Source of the DNA: Kribbella soli
GTDB taxonomy: Bacteria > Actinomycetota > Actinomycetes > Propionibacteriales > Kribbellaceae
Length of the DNA stretch: 64,000 nucleotides
Direction: 5' to 3'
Assembly: GCF_004331345.1 (NCBI RefSeq)
Contig: NZ_SJJZ01000003.1
Location: 806,001-870,000 of the forward strand
A model generated the notes under the pieces. It worked only from the letters and a program-made list of their open reading frames with translations, had not been told where the DNA came from and ran no database searches. This document shows, one piece after another, positions 7,523 to 16,832 of this stretch. Each line of letters opens with the position of its first letter. The first letter of the stretch is position 1. The position numbers and the translations under genes were made by a program.

Positions 7523-8838
7523 GCGGGCGCTCCTGTCGTATTCACCTGCGCGTCTGGCTGGACCAACTCGGTGGCTCCGTGGAAGTGCTCCCGCCGTGCA
7601 CGGAGGAACTCCCACCACCAGATCGCGGACCCGACGATCGATGCGATCGCGGTCCCCCACACCGCTCCGAGAGCACCGCCGACGACGGCTCCGGCGCTGC
7701 CGAGCAGGATGGAGAGGGCCGAGACGACCAACTGGCAGCGCATCGTCCGGTCGGCACGGCTGAGGGCCCGGAGACCCGCCGAGGGGCCGATCATCAGGCA
7801 CCCGAAAGCGGCGCTCACGCACACCCCGAGAAGCACCTGGTGAGCCTCCGTCCAGACCGTTCCGAGCAGCGCCTCGCCGATCCCGAACGGGAAGACGACG
7901 ATGACCACCAGGCCCCAGCCGAACCCCACCGCGGCGAGACCCCCGCTGAGGCCCAGGCAGAGTCGCAGGAGCGAGCCGGACCCCTTGCGCAGTGCGCGCG
8001 CGGCCTCCGGGACGGAGACCTGTGAGATGCCCATCAGCAACGCTGCGACCGGACCGACCAGCATCTCGGCGGCCCGGATCGCGCCGACCGCGGCCAGCCC
8101 GACCGCCGCCGCGACGACCGGCGCGCGAATCTGCCCGCCGGCCCCCATCACCACGTTCTCCACGAGGAAGCGACTGCCGAGGTCGCGATGCTGCTGCAGC
8201 CAGCCACGGGCGGCGAAGACCCGGGGCACCGTCCGCGCGTTCACCATTCCCACCACCGCCGCCACCAGGGCCGTGACACCGAACCCGACCAGCAACAGGG
8301 TGAGACTCTTGGTCCCGGTGAGCTGAGCGACCAGCAGCAGGCTGAGGAACAACACCGTCCACACCACGTCGATGAGGAACGCCTTCGCGCCGCGCTCGGC
8401 CGCGAAGAAGACACACCGCCAGCTGTCCATCAGCGTCAGCGCCGGCATCGCGATACCGATCGCGAGGAATGCGGTACCGGCTCCCGACCCCGGCTCCGCG
8501 GCCCTCAGGATCAGGCCCAGGCCGACGGAGATGGCCCCACTTGCCGTACCGATGAGCAGCGCGACGCCGGTCGCGGCGGACGCCGCGGTCCGCCAGACGT
8601 TCTCCGATGCCCCGGAGAACCGGATCATCAGGGCGTCGGTCGCCAATGCCCGGGAACAACTGAGTGCGATCGAGTAGGCGACGAAGGCGAGCCCGAGGGC
8701 GCCCAGCCCCTCGGCGCCGAGCATCTTGGCCACGAAGACGCCGAGCAGGAAGTTCTCCAGACTCGACACCCCCTGATCAGCGACGGCCCACCCGAGCCGG
8801 CCCGCGATCTGCTGCCGCCAGGGCGCAAGCTTCCTCAT
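7519..8838 (-). CDS. Wzx-like polysaccharide flippase (MOP superfamily)
   Basis: 439 residues, about 12 hydrophobic segments, short basic N-terminus (MRKLAPWRQQ) and amphipathic start WAVADQGVSSLENFLLGV. LMGISQVSVPEAARALRKG is shared with the flippase fragment at 1-889. It probably flips undecaprenyl-PP-linked units to the outer face. I chose ATG at 8838 because it forms an ATGA overlap with the pyruvyltransferase gene; a longer frame to 8940 would run far into that gene. Two flippases in one locus are unusual for a single polymer. Confidence 0.88.
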   Translation of the reverse strand: MRKLAPWRQQIAGRLGWAVADQGVSSLENFLLGVFVAKMLGAEGLGALGLAFVAYSIALSCSRALATDALMIRFSGASENVWRTAASAATGVALLIGTASGAISVGLGLILRAAEPGSGAGTAFLAIGIAMPALTLMDSWRCVFFAAERGAKAFLIDVVWTVLFLSLLLVAQLTGTKSLTLLLVGFGVTALVAAVVGMVNARTVPRVFAARGWLQQHRDLGSRFLVENVVMGAGGQIRAPVVAAAVGLAAVGAIRAAEMLVGPVAALLMGISQVSVPEAARALRKGSGSLLRLCLGLSGGLAAVGFGWGLVVIVVFPFGIGEALLGTVWTEAHQVLLGVCVSAAFGCLMIGPSAGLRALSRADRTMRCQLVVSALSILLGSAGAVVGGALGAVWGTAIASIVGSAIWWWEFLRARREHFHGATELVQPDAQVNTTGAPA

Positions 8839-10067
8839 GCCGGAACGCTCCCTGCCCGCCGGACCGGCGGATTCGCGAACACCTCGGCCGACAATGCTTC
8901 GAACTGCTCTGCCAGCCCACGCTCGACCGCACTGTTGCATTCGGCCAGCTCCTTCATGACCCGTTCCCGGTCACGCATCAGGAGGGTGAACTGCTCGAGC
9001 AGCACGTCGACGTCGAAGTCGCGGATGTCGTGGGCGTACTCGCCTTGGCCGAACAGCTCCATCACGGCCGCGTTCTTGCGGCCGTAGCCGATCGAGATCG
9101 TCGGTTTGGCGCACTTCAGCCCGGCGATCACGTTGTGGAAGCGAGAGCCGATCATGACGTCGACGCCGGCGATCTGGTTCATCAGCTCGTCGAACGTCTC
9201 GCAGCGGTCGTAGCGGATCGTCCCGGCTTCCGCTTCCTCCTGCAGCATCGGAATCACTGGCTCGTCGTAGTCGTCGCCGACGAAGAGCTGGACCTGGTAG
9301 CCGCGCGTCGTCAGCTCGCGGACGAATCGCCGCATCTTGGCCAGGTACGAGTCGTACAGCTCGTCGGTCCGCGGGTCGTCGGCGCTGTAGTGGTACGAGA
9401 TCACGCCGACGCCCACCACGCCGGTCGGGCCTGGGTCCGCCACCGGTGCCGGGAGCGCGAAGACAAGGTCTGGATGGACCCTGTCGCGCGAGGTCGCGAA
9501 GCCGCTCTCACGGGCGCCGTCGAGCGACTGCTGGTCCCGGAACGACCGGTAGTGCGCCAGCCGCGTGCTGAACCGCATCAGCCGACGGTTCACGCGCTGC
9601 CGGATCACCGTCGCACCGATGCTGACGAACGCGAACTTCGCACCGAACACCCGCGCGGCGACGGACACCACGGCCAAGGAGTACGGCAGTTGCCACGGTC
9701 GCTGCGGCATGGTCGCCTCCAGCACGCCGCTGCCGGGGACGATCACGACGTCGTGGCGCCGGGTCCAGGCAACCGTCCGCCAGGTGTCGATCAGGGCACC
9801 GAGCGCGATCCGCGGCACGGTCAGGGCGGCACGCCCCAGCCGCGAGCGCGGCGCTTGACTGTTGTTCAGGCAGTGAATCTGGTACGCCGGGATCCCGTGG
9901 CGCGCGGTCACCACCTCGGGCCCGGAGCAGAGGCTGTCGAGCACCGCGTCCGGATGCTCCGTGCGCAGGTAGGCGAGCATCGCCTCGAGCCCCGCGTCGT
10001 TGCCGAGGTTGCCGGAGCCGAGGCGGCCGAACAGGCCGACTCGTTGAGCTCGTTCCACGTTGCTCAC
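8835..10067 (-). CDS. Polysaccharide pyruvyl transferase family protein
   Basis: 410 residues. The N-terminus has the family's GSGNLGNDA loop. The C-terminal half has GVGVISYHY and SRFHNVIAGLKCAKPTISIGY, matching the conserved S-R-x-H and G-Y-x-x-K pattern of the CsaB/WcaK family. Members add a pyruvate ketal from phosphoenolpyruvate to a sugar of the glycan, giving an acidic group. GTG at 10067 overlaps the GT2 stop (GTGA); its stop overlaps the flippase start. Some family members have other transfer activities, so pyruvylation is likely but not shown. Confidence 0.88.
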   Translation of the reverse strand: MSNVERAQRVGLFGRLGSGNLGNDAGLEAMLAYLRTEHPDAVLDSLCSGPEVVTARHGIPAYQIHCLNNSQAPRSRLGRAALTVPRIALGALIDTWRTVAWTRRHDVVIVPGSGVLEATMPQRPWQLPYSLAVVSVAARVFGAKFAFVSIGATVIRQRVNRRLMRFSTRLAHYRSFRDQQSLDGARESGFATSRDRVHPDLVFALPAPVADPGPTGVVGVGVISYHYSADDPRTDELYDSYLAKMRRFVRELTTRGYQVQLFVGDDYDEPVIPMLQEEAEAGTIRYDRCETFDELMNQIAGVDVMIGSRFHNVIAGLKCAKPTISIGYGRKNAAVMELFGQGEYAHDIRDFDVDVLLEQFTLLMRDRERVMKELAECNSAVERGLAEQFEALSAEVFANPPVRRAGSVPA

Positions 10068-11041
10068 GAGCGACCGTCCGCTCCGGCGACGAGCGCCCGG
10101 CTGGCCAGCACTCGCGCGCCGATCTCACCGAAGCTCTCCGGCGCCGGTTCCGGCGGCCCGGAGCGTCCCGGCAGCCGCCGAGACGCACGATTGGCGGCCC
10201 ACGAGAGGATGTGCCGGTAGCACTTGCGGCGCTCCGCACCGGTGACCGGTGCTCGCCGGACGACCTCGAACCAGCTCCAGAGGTACTCCGCGAACAGCCT
10301 CGCCTTGAAACTGCGGAGTCGGCCGGCCCGGCTCGGGTCGAGTCGCGCGGCAACGGTGCTGGCCGACGCGAGCGAAACCCGGTCGTCGTGCTGGCGGCGG
10401 AAGTAGAGCCACTCGGGCACTTGTACGAACGGGCCGTGCAGGGAGATCTCGGCGGTGTAGGTGTAGTCCGCGTGGTAGAAGCTGCCGTGCGGCTTGATCT
10501 TGCGCAGCACGTCGGAGCGGATCACCCCGTAGAAGTCGTCCGCGGCCAGCGCCCCGGGCAGATCCACACCGAACAACATGCTGCGGAACCGCTCCGATGG
10601 CTGCGTGGAGTCCGTCGTGAGCGGGTACTCGATCGCCTGGATGACCTCACCGTCGCCGTCGATCGCCGCGCCCCACGAGTGCGCGAGGACCGCGTCGGGA
10701 TGCTCGTCGAGCAGGGCGACGCAGCGCGCGAAGAGGTCGCGCGCGTAGAGGTCGTCGGCCGCGACCCATTTGAACAGTTCGCCACGACTCTGGTCGAAGA
10801 CGAACTGGTGGTTGGGTGCGGCGCCGATGTTCTGCTCCTGGCGGTAGATGCGGATCCGCGGGTCCCGCGCCTGGTACTCCCGGCAGATGTCGTCGGTCGC
10901 GTCGGTCGAGGCGTTGCTCGAGATGACCAGCTCGAAGTCCTCGAACGTCTGCCCCAGAACGGCGTCGAGTGCCTCTCGGAGGTACTCCTCGCCGTTGTAG
11001 ACGGGCAGTCCGACGCTGAGCCTGGGAAGAGCTGAAGCCAT
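10064..11041 (-). CDS. Glycosyltransferase family 2
   Basis: 325 residues, GT-A fold. SVGLPVYNGEEYLREALDAV (9-28) is the nucleotide-binding start, SSNASTDATDD (41-51) the next conserved loop, and WVAADDLY (92-99) contains the metal-binding Asp pair D96-D97. An inverting transferase using a nucleotide sugar at the cytoplasmic face of the membrane. ATG at 11041, 12 bp after the aminotransferase stop. The C-terminal 60 residues are rich in Arg and may touch the membrane. Donor and acceptor cannot be read from sequence. Confidence 0.92.
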   Translation of the reverse strand: MASALPRLSVGLPVYNGEEYLREALDAVLGQTFEDFELVISSNASTDATDDICREYQARDPRIRIYRQEQNIGAAPNHQFVFDQSRGELFKWVAADDLYARDLFARCVALLDEHPDAVLAHSWGAAIDGDGEVIQAIEYPLTTDSTQPSERFRSMLFGVDLPGALAADDFYGVIRSDVLRKIKPHGSFYHADYTYTAEISLHGPFVQVPEWLYFRRQHDDRVSLASASTVAARLDPSRAGRLRSFKARLFAEYLWSWFEVVRRAPVTGAERRKCYRHILSWAANRASRRLPGRSGPPEPAPESFGEIGARVLASRALVAGADGRS

Positions 11042-11053
11042 GGTCTTTCCTTC

Positions 11054-12370
11054 CTAGACGAACCGGCGGAAGACCGGTTTGACGGGACGTCCGCCGATGA
11101 ATGCCTGGATGTCCTGGGCGTCGAGGGCCTGGCGGTAGACCGCGCAGGCGCCGGCAACGACCTCGACGGTGCGGTCGATGTCCGCGTCGGTGAGCGCGCT
11201 GCTGACGACGAACGATGGGCCGATGACGCCGCCCGTGATGAGTTCGCGGAGGAAGAGCGTGCGGTACAACTGGGACGGCTGGAGCTGCTCGTCGAGCGTG
11301 GCGAAGACCAGGTTGCTCGGCCGGCCGCGGACGACTACGTGGTCCTGTACGCCGGCCGCCGCGGCGACCTCGCGGACGCCCTTCGTCAGTCGCTCGCCGC
11401 GTTCGTGCAGGCGGGCGGGGATGTCTTCCGCGGCGTACACGTCCATCACCGCGACGGCGGCCGCGAGGGCGTGCGTCTCGGCGCCGTGCGTGGTCGACAG
11501 CAGGAAGACGCGCTCGTGGCTGTCCCGCAGTCCCCCGCGCTCCAGGTAGTCGCGCTTGCCGGCCAGCGCCGACACCGCGAACCCGTTGCCGAGCGCCTTG
11601 CCGAACGTCGACAGGTCGGGTGTCACGCCGAAAAGGCCCTGCGCACCGGCCGCGGACAGCCGGAAGCCGGTGATCATCTCGTCGAAGATCAGCAGTGCGC
11701 CGTGCCGGTGAACGAGGTCTCGCAGACCTTCCAGGTAACCGGCCGGCGGGTCCAGCTGCGTCGCCGCCTCCAGGATCAGGCAGGCGATCTCGCCGTCGTG
11801 CTGCCGGAACAGGTCCTCGGTCGCCGCCAGGTCGCCGTACGGGAAAGCGACAGTGAGGTCGCCGATCTCGGCGGGGATTCCAGCCGACATCGGGGTTCGG
11901 CTCACGAACCAGTCGTCGATCGAGAAGAAGGCCTGATCGCCACAGAGCGCGACCAGCGGGCGGCCGGTGACCGCACGCGCCAGCTTCACCGCGGCGGTGG
12001 TCGCGTCCGAGCCGTTCTTGGCGAACTTCACCATCTCGGCGGTCGGGACCGTGGCGAGGAAGCGTTCGGCGGCCTCGAGCTCGATGATGCTCGGGCGGAC
12101 GAAGTTGCTGCCGCGGTCGATCTCCCGGCGAACCGCTTCGAGGACCTTCGGGTGCCGGTGGCCGAGGCTGACCGCGCGCAGGCCGGAGCCGTACTCGATG
12201 TACTCGTTGCCGTCGACGTCCCACACGTGCGCGCCGTCGCCGTGGTCGATCACCGGCGCCATGTGCTCGGGGAACTGGTCCTCGCCCTTGGCGTAGGTGT
12301 GCGCGCCACCGGGGATCAGGTCGTGCAGCCGCTTGTTGGCGGCAACGGACTTCTCGAAGGACTTGGTCAT
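11054..12370 (-). CDS. Class III PLP aminotransferase (glutamate-1-semialdehyde aminomutase-like)
   Basis: 438 residues. FAKNGSDATTAAVKLAR (116-132) is the cofactor phosphate loop, LLIFDEMITGFR (226-237) carries the Asp that pairs with the PLP ring nitrogen, and the Schiff-base lysine is K258 in TFGKALGNG. It resembles HemL, but its place between an RmlC-like epimerase and a GT2 suggests transamination or an amino shift on a sugar nucleotide or its side chain, not haem synthesis. ATG at 12370 overlaps the upstream TGA (TGATG). The C-terminal GGRPVKPVFRRFV is duplicated as a relic at 6181. Confidence 0.88.
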   Translation of the reverse strand: MTKSFEKSVAANKRLHDLIPGGAHTYAKGEDQFPEHMAPVIDHGDGAHVWDVDGNEYIEYGSGLRAVSLGHRHPKVLEAVRREIDRGSNFVRPSIIELEAAERFLATVPTAEMVKFAKNGSDATTAAVKLARAVTGRPLVALCGDQAFFSIDDWFVSRTPMSAGIPAEIGDLTVAFPYGDLAATEDLFRQHDGEIACLILEAATQLDPPAGYLEGLRDLVHRHGALLIFDEMITGFRLSAAGAQGLFGVTPDLSTFGKALGNGFAVSALAGKRDYLERGGLRDSHERVFLLSTTHGAETHALAAAVAVMDVYAAEDIPARLHERGERLTKGVREVAAAAGVQDHVVVRGRPSNLVFATLDEQLQPSQLYRTLFLRELITGGVIGPSFVVSSALTDADIDRTVEVVAGACAVYRQALDAQDIQAFIGGRPVKPVFRRFV

Positions 12371-12915
12371 CAGAGCCTCGCAGTGGCGAGATCGAGTGAC
12401 GCGGCAGCCCGATCCCGGTCCGACATCAGCGTCACCGGCAACGGCCACGGGATGTCCAGATCGGGATCGTCGAAGCGGATCGCCACGTCCTCGGACGGGT
12501 CGTGGGCACGATCGATGCGGTACGAGACGTCGGCGGGTTCGGTCAGCGCCTGGAACCCGTGCGCGCAACCGGCCGGCACGTACACGGTCACCTGGTTGTC
12601 ACCGGTGAGGTCGAACGTCTCCCGGTTGCGGTACGTCGGCGAGCCGGGACGCAGGTCGACGACGACGTCGAACACCGCGCCGTACGAGCAGCGCACCAGC
12701 TTGGCCTCACCCCGGCCGGACCTGGTGTGCATGCCGCGGACGACACCCTTCCGCGAACGCGAGATGCTGTCCTGGACGAAGCCGTCCGGGTCCAGACCGG
12801 CCTTCGCGATCACGTCCCGGTCGAACGTGCGCGAGAAGAACCCGCGCTCGTCGCGGTGCGGCGCCGGACGGAACAGCAGTACGCCGGCGATGCCGGGGAC
12901 CTCGACGATCTCCAT
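12370..12915 (-). CDS. dTDP-4-dehydrorhamnose 3,5-epimerase-like (RmlC family cupin)
   Basis: 181 residues, standard RmlC length. The active-site His is in RGMHTR (H63), a second His in PAGCAHGF (H119), and the tyrosine acid in VSYRID (Y132). The usual GLHYQ is replaced by GMHTR, so this may be a variant epimerase acting on a branched or CDP/TDP-linked keto sugar. No rmlA, rmlB or rmlD is in the window, so ordinary dTDP-rhamnose synthesis is not completed here. ATG at 12915 is one base after the upstream stop. Confidence 0.85.
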   Translation of the reverse strand: MEIVEVPGIAGVLLFRPAPHRDERGFFSRTFDRDVIAKAGLDPDGFVQDSISRSRKGVVRGMHTRSGRGEAKLVRCSYGAVFDVVVDLRPGSPTYRNRETFDLTGDNQVTVYVPAGCAHGFQALTEPADVSYRIDRAHDPSEDVAIRFDDPDLDIPWPLPVTLMSDRDRAAASLDLATARL

Positions 12916-12916
12916 G

Positions 12917-14038
12917 TCAGCGCGCCCTCTCGTGCGGTTCCGGGAGCGGGACGAGGTACGTCGTACCCCACCCGCCGTCGGCCTCCAGCTGGGCGATGAT
13001 CTCGTCGGCGATGTCCCACGTGAGGACGAGGACGATGTCCGGCCGCGCGGCCTTCAGGTCCTCGATCGGACGGATCGGCACCATGCAGCCACCGGGTACG
13101 CGGCGGCCGTGCTTGCCGGGGGCAAGGTCGACGGTGAACGGCAGCAGGTCCGTCGTGACCTTGCTGAGGTCGAGAAGCACCGGCGCCTTGGAAGGAGCGC
13201 CGTACCCGAGGACAGTACGGCCGGCGGCCTTGTGCCGGGCCAGCTCGTCGTGCAGCGCACGGGCCGCGTGCCACGCGGCCTCCTGCAGGCTGCCGAGCTG
13301 TACTTCGTCGGCGATGCCTGCGGCATCCTCGTCCTCGAGCACCACGTCGACCGACGCATCCGGCTTCGCATCGGCCGCATGCCGGAGCATCACCATCAGG
13401 CTGCCGCCGAACATGTCGACCTGCTTCACCGACTCGACCGCCAGACCGTGAACGGCAGCGAGGTTCCGCAGCGCGCGCAGCGAGACGTACGCCCAGTGCC
13501 CGTGGCGGATGGTGTCGAACTGGTTCCCGACGAACAACGGCAACAGGTGGTGGAACTCCATCACCAGCAGGCCGCCCGGCGCGAGCCGTTCCGACCGCAC
13601 CTTCAGCATGTCGCCGTACTGCGGCTCGTGCACGATGCCGTGGACGTCGATGACCAGATCGGCCTTCTCGCCCTCACCGGCCAGCCGCGAGCCCGCTGCG
13701 TACAGATGCTCGAGCCAGGAACCCCCGTGGTGGCTGGCGAACTCGAAGACGACGCTGTGGTGCAACTCGGGGTACTCGGTCAGGAGCTCCTTCACCGACT
13801 TCTCGGCATGCGCGATGCTCGTCGCCGACTCCACCGCCAGCGGCTCCTCCGGCAGTTGCGCCTCGACCGGGCCGAGCTGGACCAACGTGCAGGCCCGGCA
13901 CAGCCACAGCTCGAGCGGCCAGCGCGGATCCGGTCCCGGTGTGTCCGCGGGCGGGAAGTAGTCGGCGCACGGCTGCGGCCCCAGATCGACCACCGGTACG
14001 ACGTTCTCCGCCGCGCACCCACGACACTTGAAGCTCAC
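12917..14038 (-). CDS. NDP-sugar C-methyltransferase-like protein with degenerate active site
   Basis: 373 residues. The layout is that of NDP-hexose C-methyltransferases: zinc ribbon (C5, C8, C47, C50), central methyltransferase domain and a C-terminal domain (GYGAPSKAPVLL at 278-289). The SAM loop reads EFASHHGGSW where the sister gene at 15588 has EAASNDGYLL. The catalytic YHEH signature (sister Y221-H224) is RHGH here (178-181), losing the Tyr and Glu. It may be inactive, structural, or act by another mechanism. I prefer GTG at 14038, behind AAGGGGG, over ATG at 14059, which overlaps LmbE and has no clear ribosome site. Confidence 0.82.
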   Translation of the reverse strand: MSFKCRGCAAENVVPVVDLGPQPCADYFPPADTPGPDPRWPLELWLCRACTLVQLGPVEAQLPEEPLAVESATSIAHAEKSVKELLTEYPELHHSVVFEFASHHGGSWLEHLYAAGSRLAGEGEKADLVIDVHGIVHEPQYGDMLKVRSERLAPGGLLVMEFHHLLPLFVGNQFDTIRHGHWAYVSLRALRNLAAVHGLAVESVKQVDMFGGSLMVMLRHAADAKPDASVDVVLEDEDAAGIADEVQLGSLQEAAWHAARALHDELARHKAAGRTVLGYGAPSKAPVLLDLSKVTTDLLPFTVDLAPGKHGRRVPGGCMVPIRPIEDLKAARPDIVLVLTWDIADEIIAQLEADGGWGTTYLVPLPEPHERAR

Positions 14039-14052
14039 TACATCCCCCTTGT

Positions 14053-14703
14053 TCACCATGTCAGCGTGGCTTTGCCTGTCGTGAAGGCCTCGGCGTACGG
14101 CGCCCGGCACTCCATCCCCCGCAGCCGGGCCAGTCCGGCGAACACCTCTTCGTCGAACCAGTCGTGCGGGACCTGCGACGGGTACGCCTTGTGCAGCAGC
14201 GCCACCTTGTCCCGCAGCTGCTCCTCGGTGAGTTCGACGTACAGCCACGGCCGGCTGAGATCGCCGTCCCACTTGGGGATCTCGTAGTGCAGCACCAGCT
14301 GGTTGCGCCAGACCGTCGGCGCCAGCTCGGCGATCAGCCGGTGGTCCTGGTGCGCGTCGTTCTTGCTCGGGGCAAGCACCAGGTCTGGCCGCCGGCTGCC
14401 GCGAGCCGTTGCCTCGAGCAACTCCTTGGTCTCGTTCCAGTACGCCGGCAGCCGCCCGTCCGGCAGCTCGGCCGACGTCACGGTCACCTCGCACTCCGGC
14501 AGGAACAGCTCCGCCGCGCGGCGGGCCTCCTCCAGGCGCACCGGCGTACCGGTCGCGATCACGAACTCGGCGGTCAGCTCCGGCACCGACTCGGCCAGCT
14601 TCAGCAGCGTGCCGCCGCAGCCGATCTCGATGTCGTCCGGATGCGCGCCGAGGGCAACCAGGTGGACCGGTCCGTCGATCAGACCGAGCTGGAACGGCAG
14701 CAT
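14053..14703 (-). CDS. LmbE/PIG-L family N-deacetylase
   Basis: 216 residues. Zinc-binding motif AHPDDIEIG (20-28) and HQDH (118-121) are both intact, as in MshB and PIG-L enzymes, which remove acetyl groups from N-acetylglucosamine-type substrates. In this cassette it probably deacetylates an amino sugar or sugar nucleotide, or unmasks an amine. ATG at 14703 overlaps the stop of the nucleotidyltransferase (TGATG). It is not next to mycothiol genes, so a glycan role is favoured by context. Confidence 0.88.
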   Translation of the reverse strand: MLPFQLGLIDGPVHLVALGAHPDDIEIGCGGTLLKLAESVPELTAEFVIATGTPVRLEEARRAAELFLPECEVTVTSAELPDGRLPAYWNETKELLEATARGSRRPDLVLAPSKNDAHQDHRLIAELAPTVWRNQLVLHYEIPKWDGDLSRPWLYVELTEEQLRDKVALLHKAYPSQVPHDWFDEEVFAGLARLRGMECRAPYAEAFTTGKATLTW

Positions 14704-15557
14704 CAGATCGCCACCACTACCGGCCCGGCGGCCGACGGTTCCGGCGCCTTGTCCAGGACCCGGCTCTGCTGCTCGCGGGCGTCGTGGCTCCACAGCGCCC
14801 ACGGCTTCTTGCCGGACCGGTACAGCTCCTCGAGCTGGCTGCGTTCCTTCAGCGTGTCCATCGGCGCCCAGAACCCGTGGTGCGGGATCGCCTCCAGCTT
14901 CCGCATCGCGGACAGCCGCGGGAACGCGTCGCCGACCAGATCCTCGTCCTCGTGCAGGACGTCGAAGATCTCCTTCTTGATCACGAAGTACCCGCCGTTG
15001 ATCCACACGTTCAGATCCGCGGCCGAGCGCAGCCCGGTGACCCGCGAGTCGTTGTCGAACTCGACGACGTGGAACGACGCCTGCGGCGGCACCGCGAGCA
15101 GGCTCGCGGTGATGTCGCTGGTCATCACGTGGTCGACGATCTTGTCCATCGGCGCGTCGGTCAGCACGTCGCCGTAGTTCGCCAGGAACGCGTCGTCGTC
15201 CTCCAGGTACGGCCGGACCCGGCGCAGCCGCTCACCGATGCTGGTGTCGATCCCGGTGTCGACGAAGGTGATCTTCCACTCGCTGATGTCGGAGTCGAGC
15301 AGCTCGATGCGCTGCCCGCCCTTCGTCATCACGAAGTCGTTGGAGACCGTCTCCTCGTAGCGCAGGAAGTACTCCTTGACCGCGGACCCCCCGAAGCCCA
15401 GGCAGAGGATGAACTCGGTGTGGCCGAAGTGCGCGTAGTAGCGCATCACGTGCCACAGGACCGGCCGGTCGCCGATCGTCATCATCGGTTTCGGTGCGGA
15501 GTCCACGCCGCTGCGCATCCGCAACCCGAACCCCCCGCAGAAGATCACGACCTTCAT
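14703..15557 (-). CDS. Glucose-1-phosphate cytidylyltransferase-like sugar nucleotidyltransferase
   Basis: 284 residues. MKVVIFCGGFGLRMR is the nucleotide-binding signature; PKPMMTIGDRPVLWHVMRYY (22-41) closely follows RfbF-type cytidylyltransferases. FLANYGDVLTD and VWINGGYFV hold metal and sugar contacts. It should activate a hexose-1-phosphate, probably as CDP-glucose. No recognisable CDP-glucose 4,6-dehydratase (RfbG) is nearby; only the SDR at 16832 could act next. ATG at 15557; a 30-bp gap separates it from the C-methyltransferase upstream. Confidence 0.88.
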   Translation of the reverse strand: MKVVIFCGGFGLRMRSGVDSAPKPMMTIGDRPVLWHVMRYYAHFGHTEFILCLGFGGSAVKEYFLRYEETVSNDFVMTKGGQRIELLDSDISEWKITFVDTGIDTSIGERLRRVRPYLEDDDAFLANYGDVLTDAPMDKIVDHVMTSDITASLLAVPPQASFHVVEFDNDSRVTGLRSAADLNVWINGGYFVIKKEIFDVLHEDEDLVGDAFPRLSAMRKLEAIPHHGFWAPMDTLKERSQLEELYRSGKKPWALWSHDAREQQSRVLDKAPEPSAAGPVVVAI

Positions 15558-15587
15558 CTGACTCCCCTTCCCCCCACAAACGTGCTG

Positions 15588-16832
15588 TCAGATCACTTCG
15601 AGGCGCGGGATGGGTACGACGAACTTCGCGCCCCACTCCCGTGCGTAGCCGAGCTGGTGGACGATCTCCGCACGCAGGTTCCACGGCAGGATCACGATGT
15701 AGTCGGGCCGCGTCTCGGCCAGGCGCTCCGGGGCGTGGATCGGGATGTGCGTGCCGGGCAGGAACATCCCGTGCTTGTGCGGGCTGCGGTCGACCGTGTA
15801 CGGCAACAGGTCCTCGCGGATGCCGCAGTGGTTGAGCAGCGTGTTGCCCTTGCCGGGAGCGCCGTACCCGGCGACGAACTTGCCGTCTCGCTGTGCCTGG
15901 ATCAGGAACTCGAGCAGATCGGACTTGATCTTGAACACCTCGGCTGCGAAGCCCAGGTGGCCCTCTACGCTGTGCAGGCCGGCGTCTTCCTCGTCCAGCA
16001 GCACCTTGCCCACCAGCTCGGTGGGCTCGCCCGCGGTCTCGGTCGGCGTGCTGAAGACCCGGAGCGAGCCGCCGTGGCTCTGCAGCTCCTGGACGTCGAC
16101 GACCTTCAGGCCGGCTCGGTCGAGTGCTTCGGCAGCGGTCTTGAGGCTCAGGTACGAGTAGTGCTCGTGGTAGATCGTGTCGTACTGGCGGTTCTCGATC
16201 AGCCGCAGCAGGTGCGGGAACTCCAGCGACACCAGGCCGTCGTCCTTCACCAGCGCCCGCAGGCCCTTGGCGAAGTCGACGATGTCCGGGACGTGCGCGA
16301 ACACGTTGTTGCCGACGACAAGGTCCGCCTTGCCGTGCCGCGCGGCCGCGTCGGCGCCGGTCGCCTCGCCGAGGAAGTAGCTCTCGGTGCGGATGCCCTT
16401 CTCGTTCGCGATCTTCGCGATGTTCGCGGCCGGCTCGATACCGAGCACCGGGATGCCTTCGGCGACGGCGTGCTGCAGCAGATAGCCGTCGTTGCTGGCG
16501 GCCTCGACGATCAGGCTGTTCTCGTCGAGCTTCAGCCGCTCCTGCATGTCGACGACGAACCGGCGGGCGTGCTCCACCCAGCTGGTCGAGTACGACGAGA
16601 AGTACAGGTAGTCGCTGAAGACGTCGTCGGCGGCGACGTACGCCGGGAGCTGGACCAGCAGGCAGTTGTCACAGATCCGCACGTTCAGCGGGTAGAACGT
16701 CTCACCGCTGTCGATCTGGTCGGCGCGCAGGAAGCTCTCGCACGGCGGCGACATACCGAGGTCGACGAACGTCCGCGTCAACTGTTCACCGCAGAGGCGG
16801 CAGGCGACCGAATCCGTCACTGGGTCCGTCAT
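15588..16832 (-). CDS. NDP-sugar C-methyltransferase (zinc-ribbon class I SAM enzyme)
   Basis: 414 residues. Four cysteines of the N-terminal zinc domain (C11, C14, C54, C57), SAM motif VEAASNDGYLLQ (109-120), catalytic signature TIYHEHYSYLS (219-229) and the C-terminal GYGAPGKGNTLLN segment match the TylCIII/TcaB9 family. Members add a methyl group to carbon 3 of a 4-keto deoxysugar nucleotide. The neighbouring cytidylyltransferase, SDR and epimerase support a branched-sugar pathway. ATG at 16832 overlaps the SDR stop (TGATG). Confidence 0.92.
   Translation of the reverse strand: MTDPVTDSVACRLCGEQLTRTFVDLGMSPPCESFLRADQIDSGETFYPLNVRICDNCLLVQLPAYVAADDVFSDYLYFSSYSTSWVEHARRFVVDMQERLKLDENSLIVEAASNDGYLLQHAVAEGIPVLGIEPAANIAKIANEKGIRTESYFLGEATGADAAARHGKADLVVGNNVFAHVPDIVDFAKGLRALVKDDGLVSLEFPHLLRLIENRQYDTIYHEHYSYLSLKTAAEALDRAGLKVVDVQELQSHGGSLRVFSTPTETAGEPTELVGKVLLDEEDAGLHSVEGHLGFAAEVFKIKSDLLEFLIQAQRDGKFVAGYGAPGKGNTLLNHCGIREDLLPYTVDRSPHKHGMFLPGTHIPIHAPERLAETRPDYIVILPWNLRAEIVHQLGYAREWGAKFVVPIPRLEVI

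Noticed and set aside
11339..14287. Very long plus-strand open frame (982 codons) opposite the sugar cassette
   Set aside because: It is antisense to aminotransferase, epimerase, methyltransferase and deacetylase genes with clear motifs; the product is Arg/His/Asp-rich without family features, as expected from high-GC shadows.
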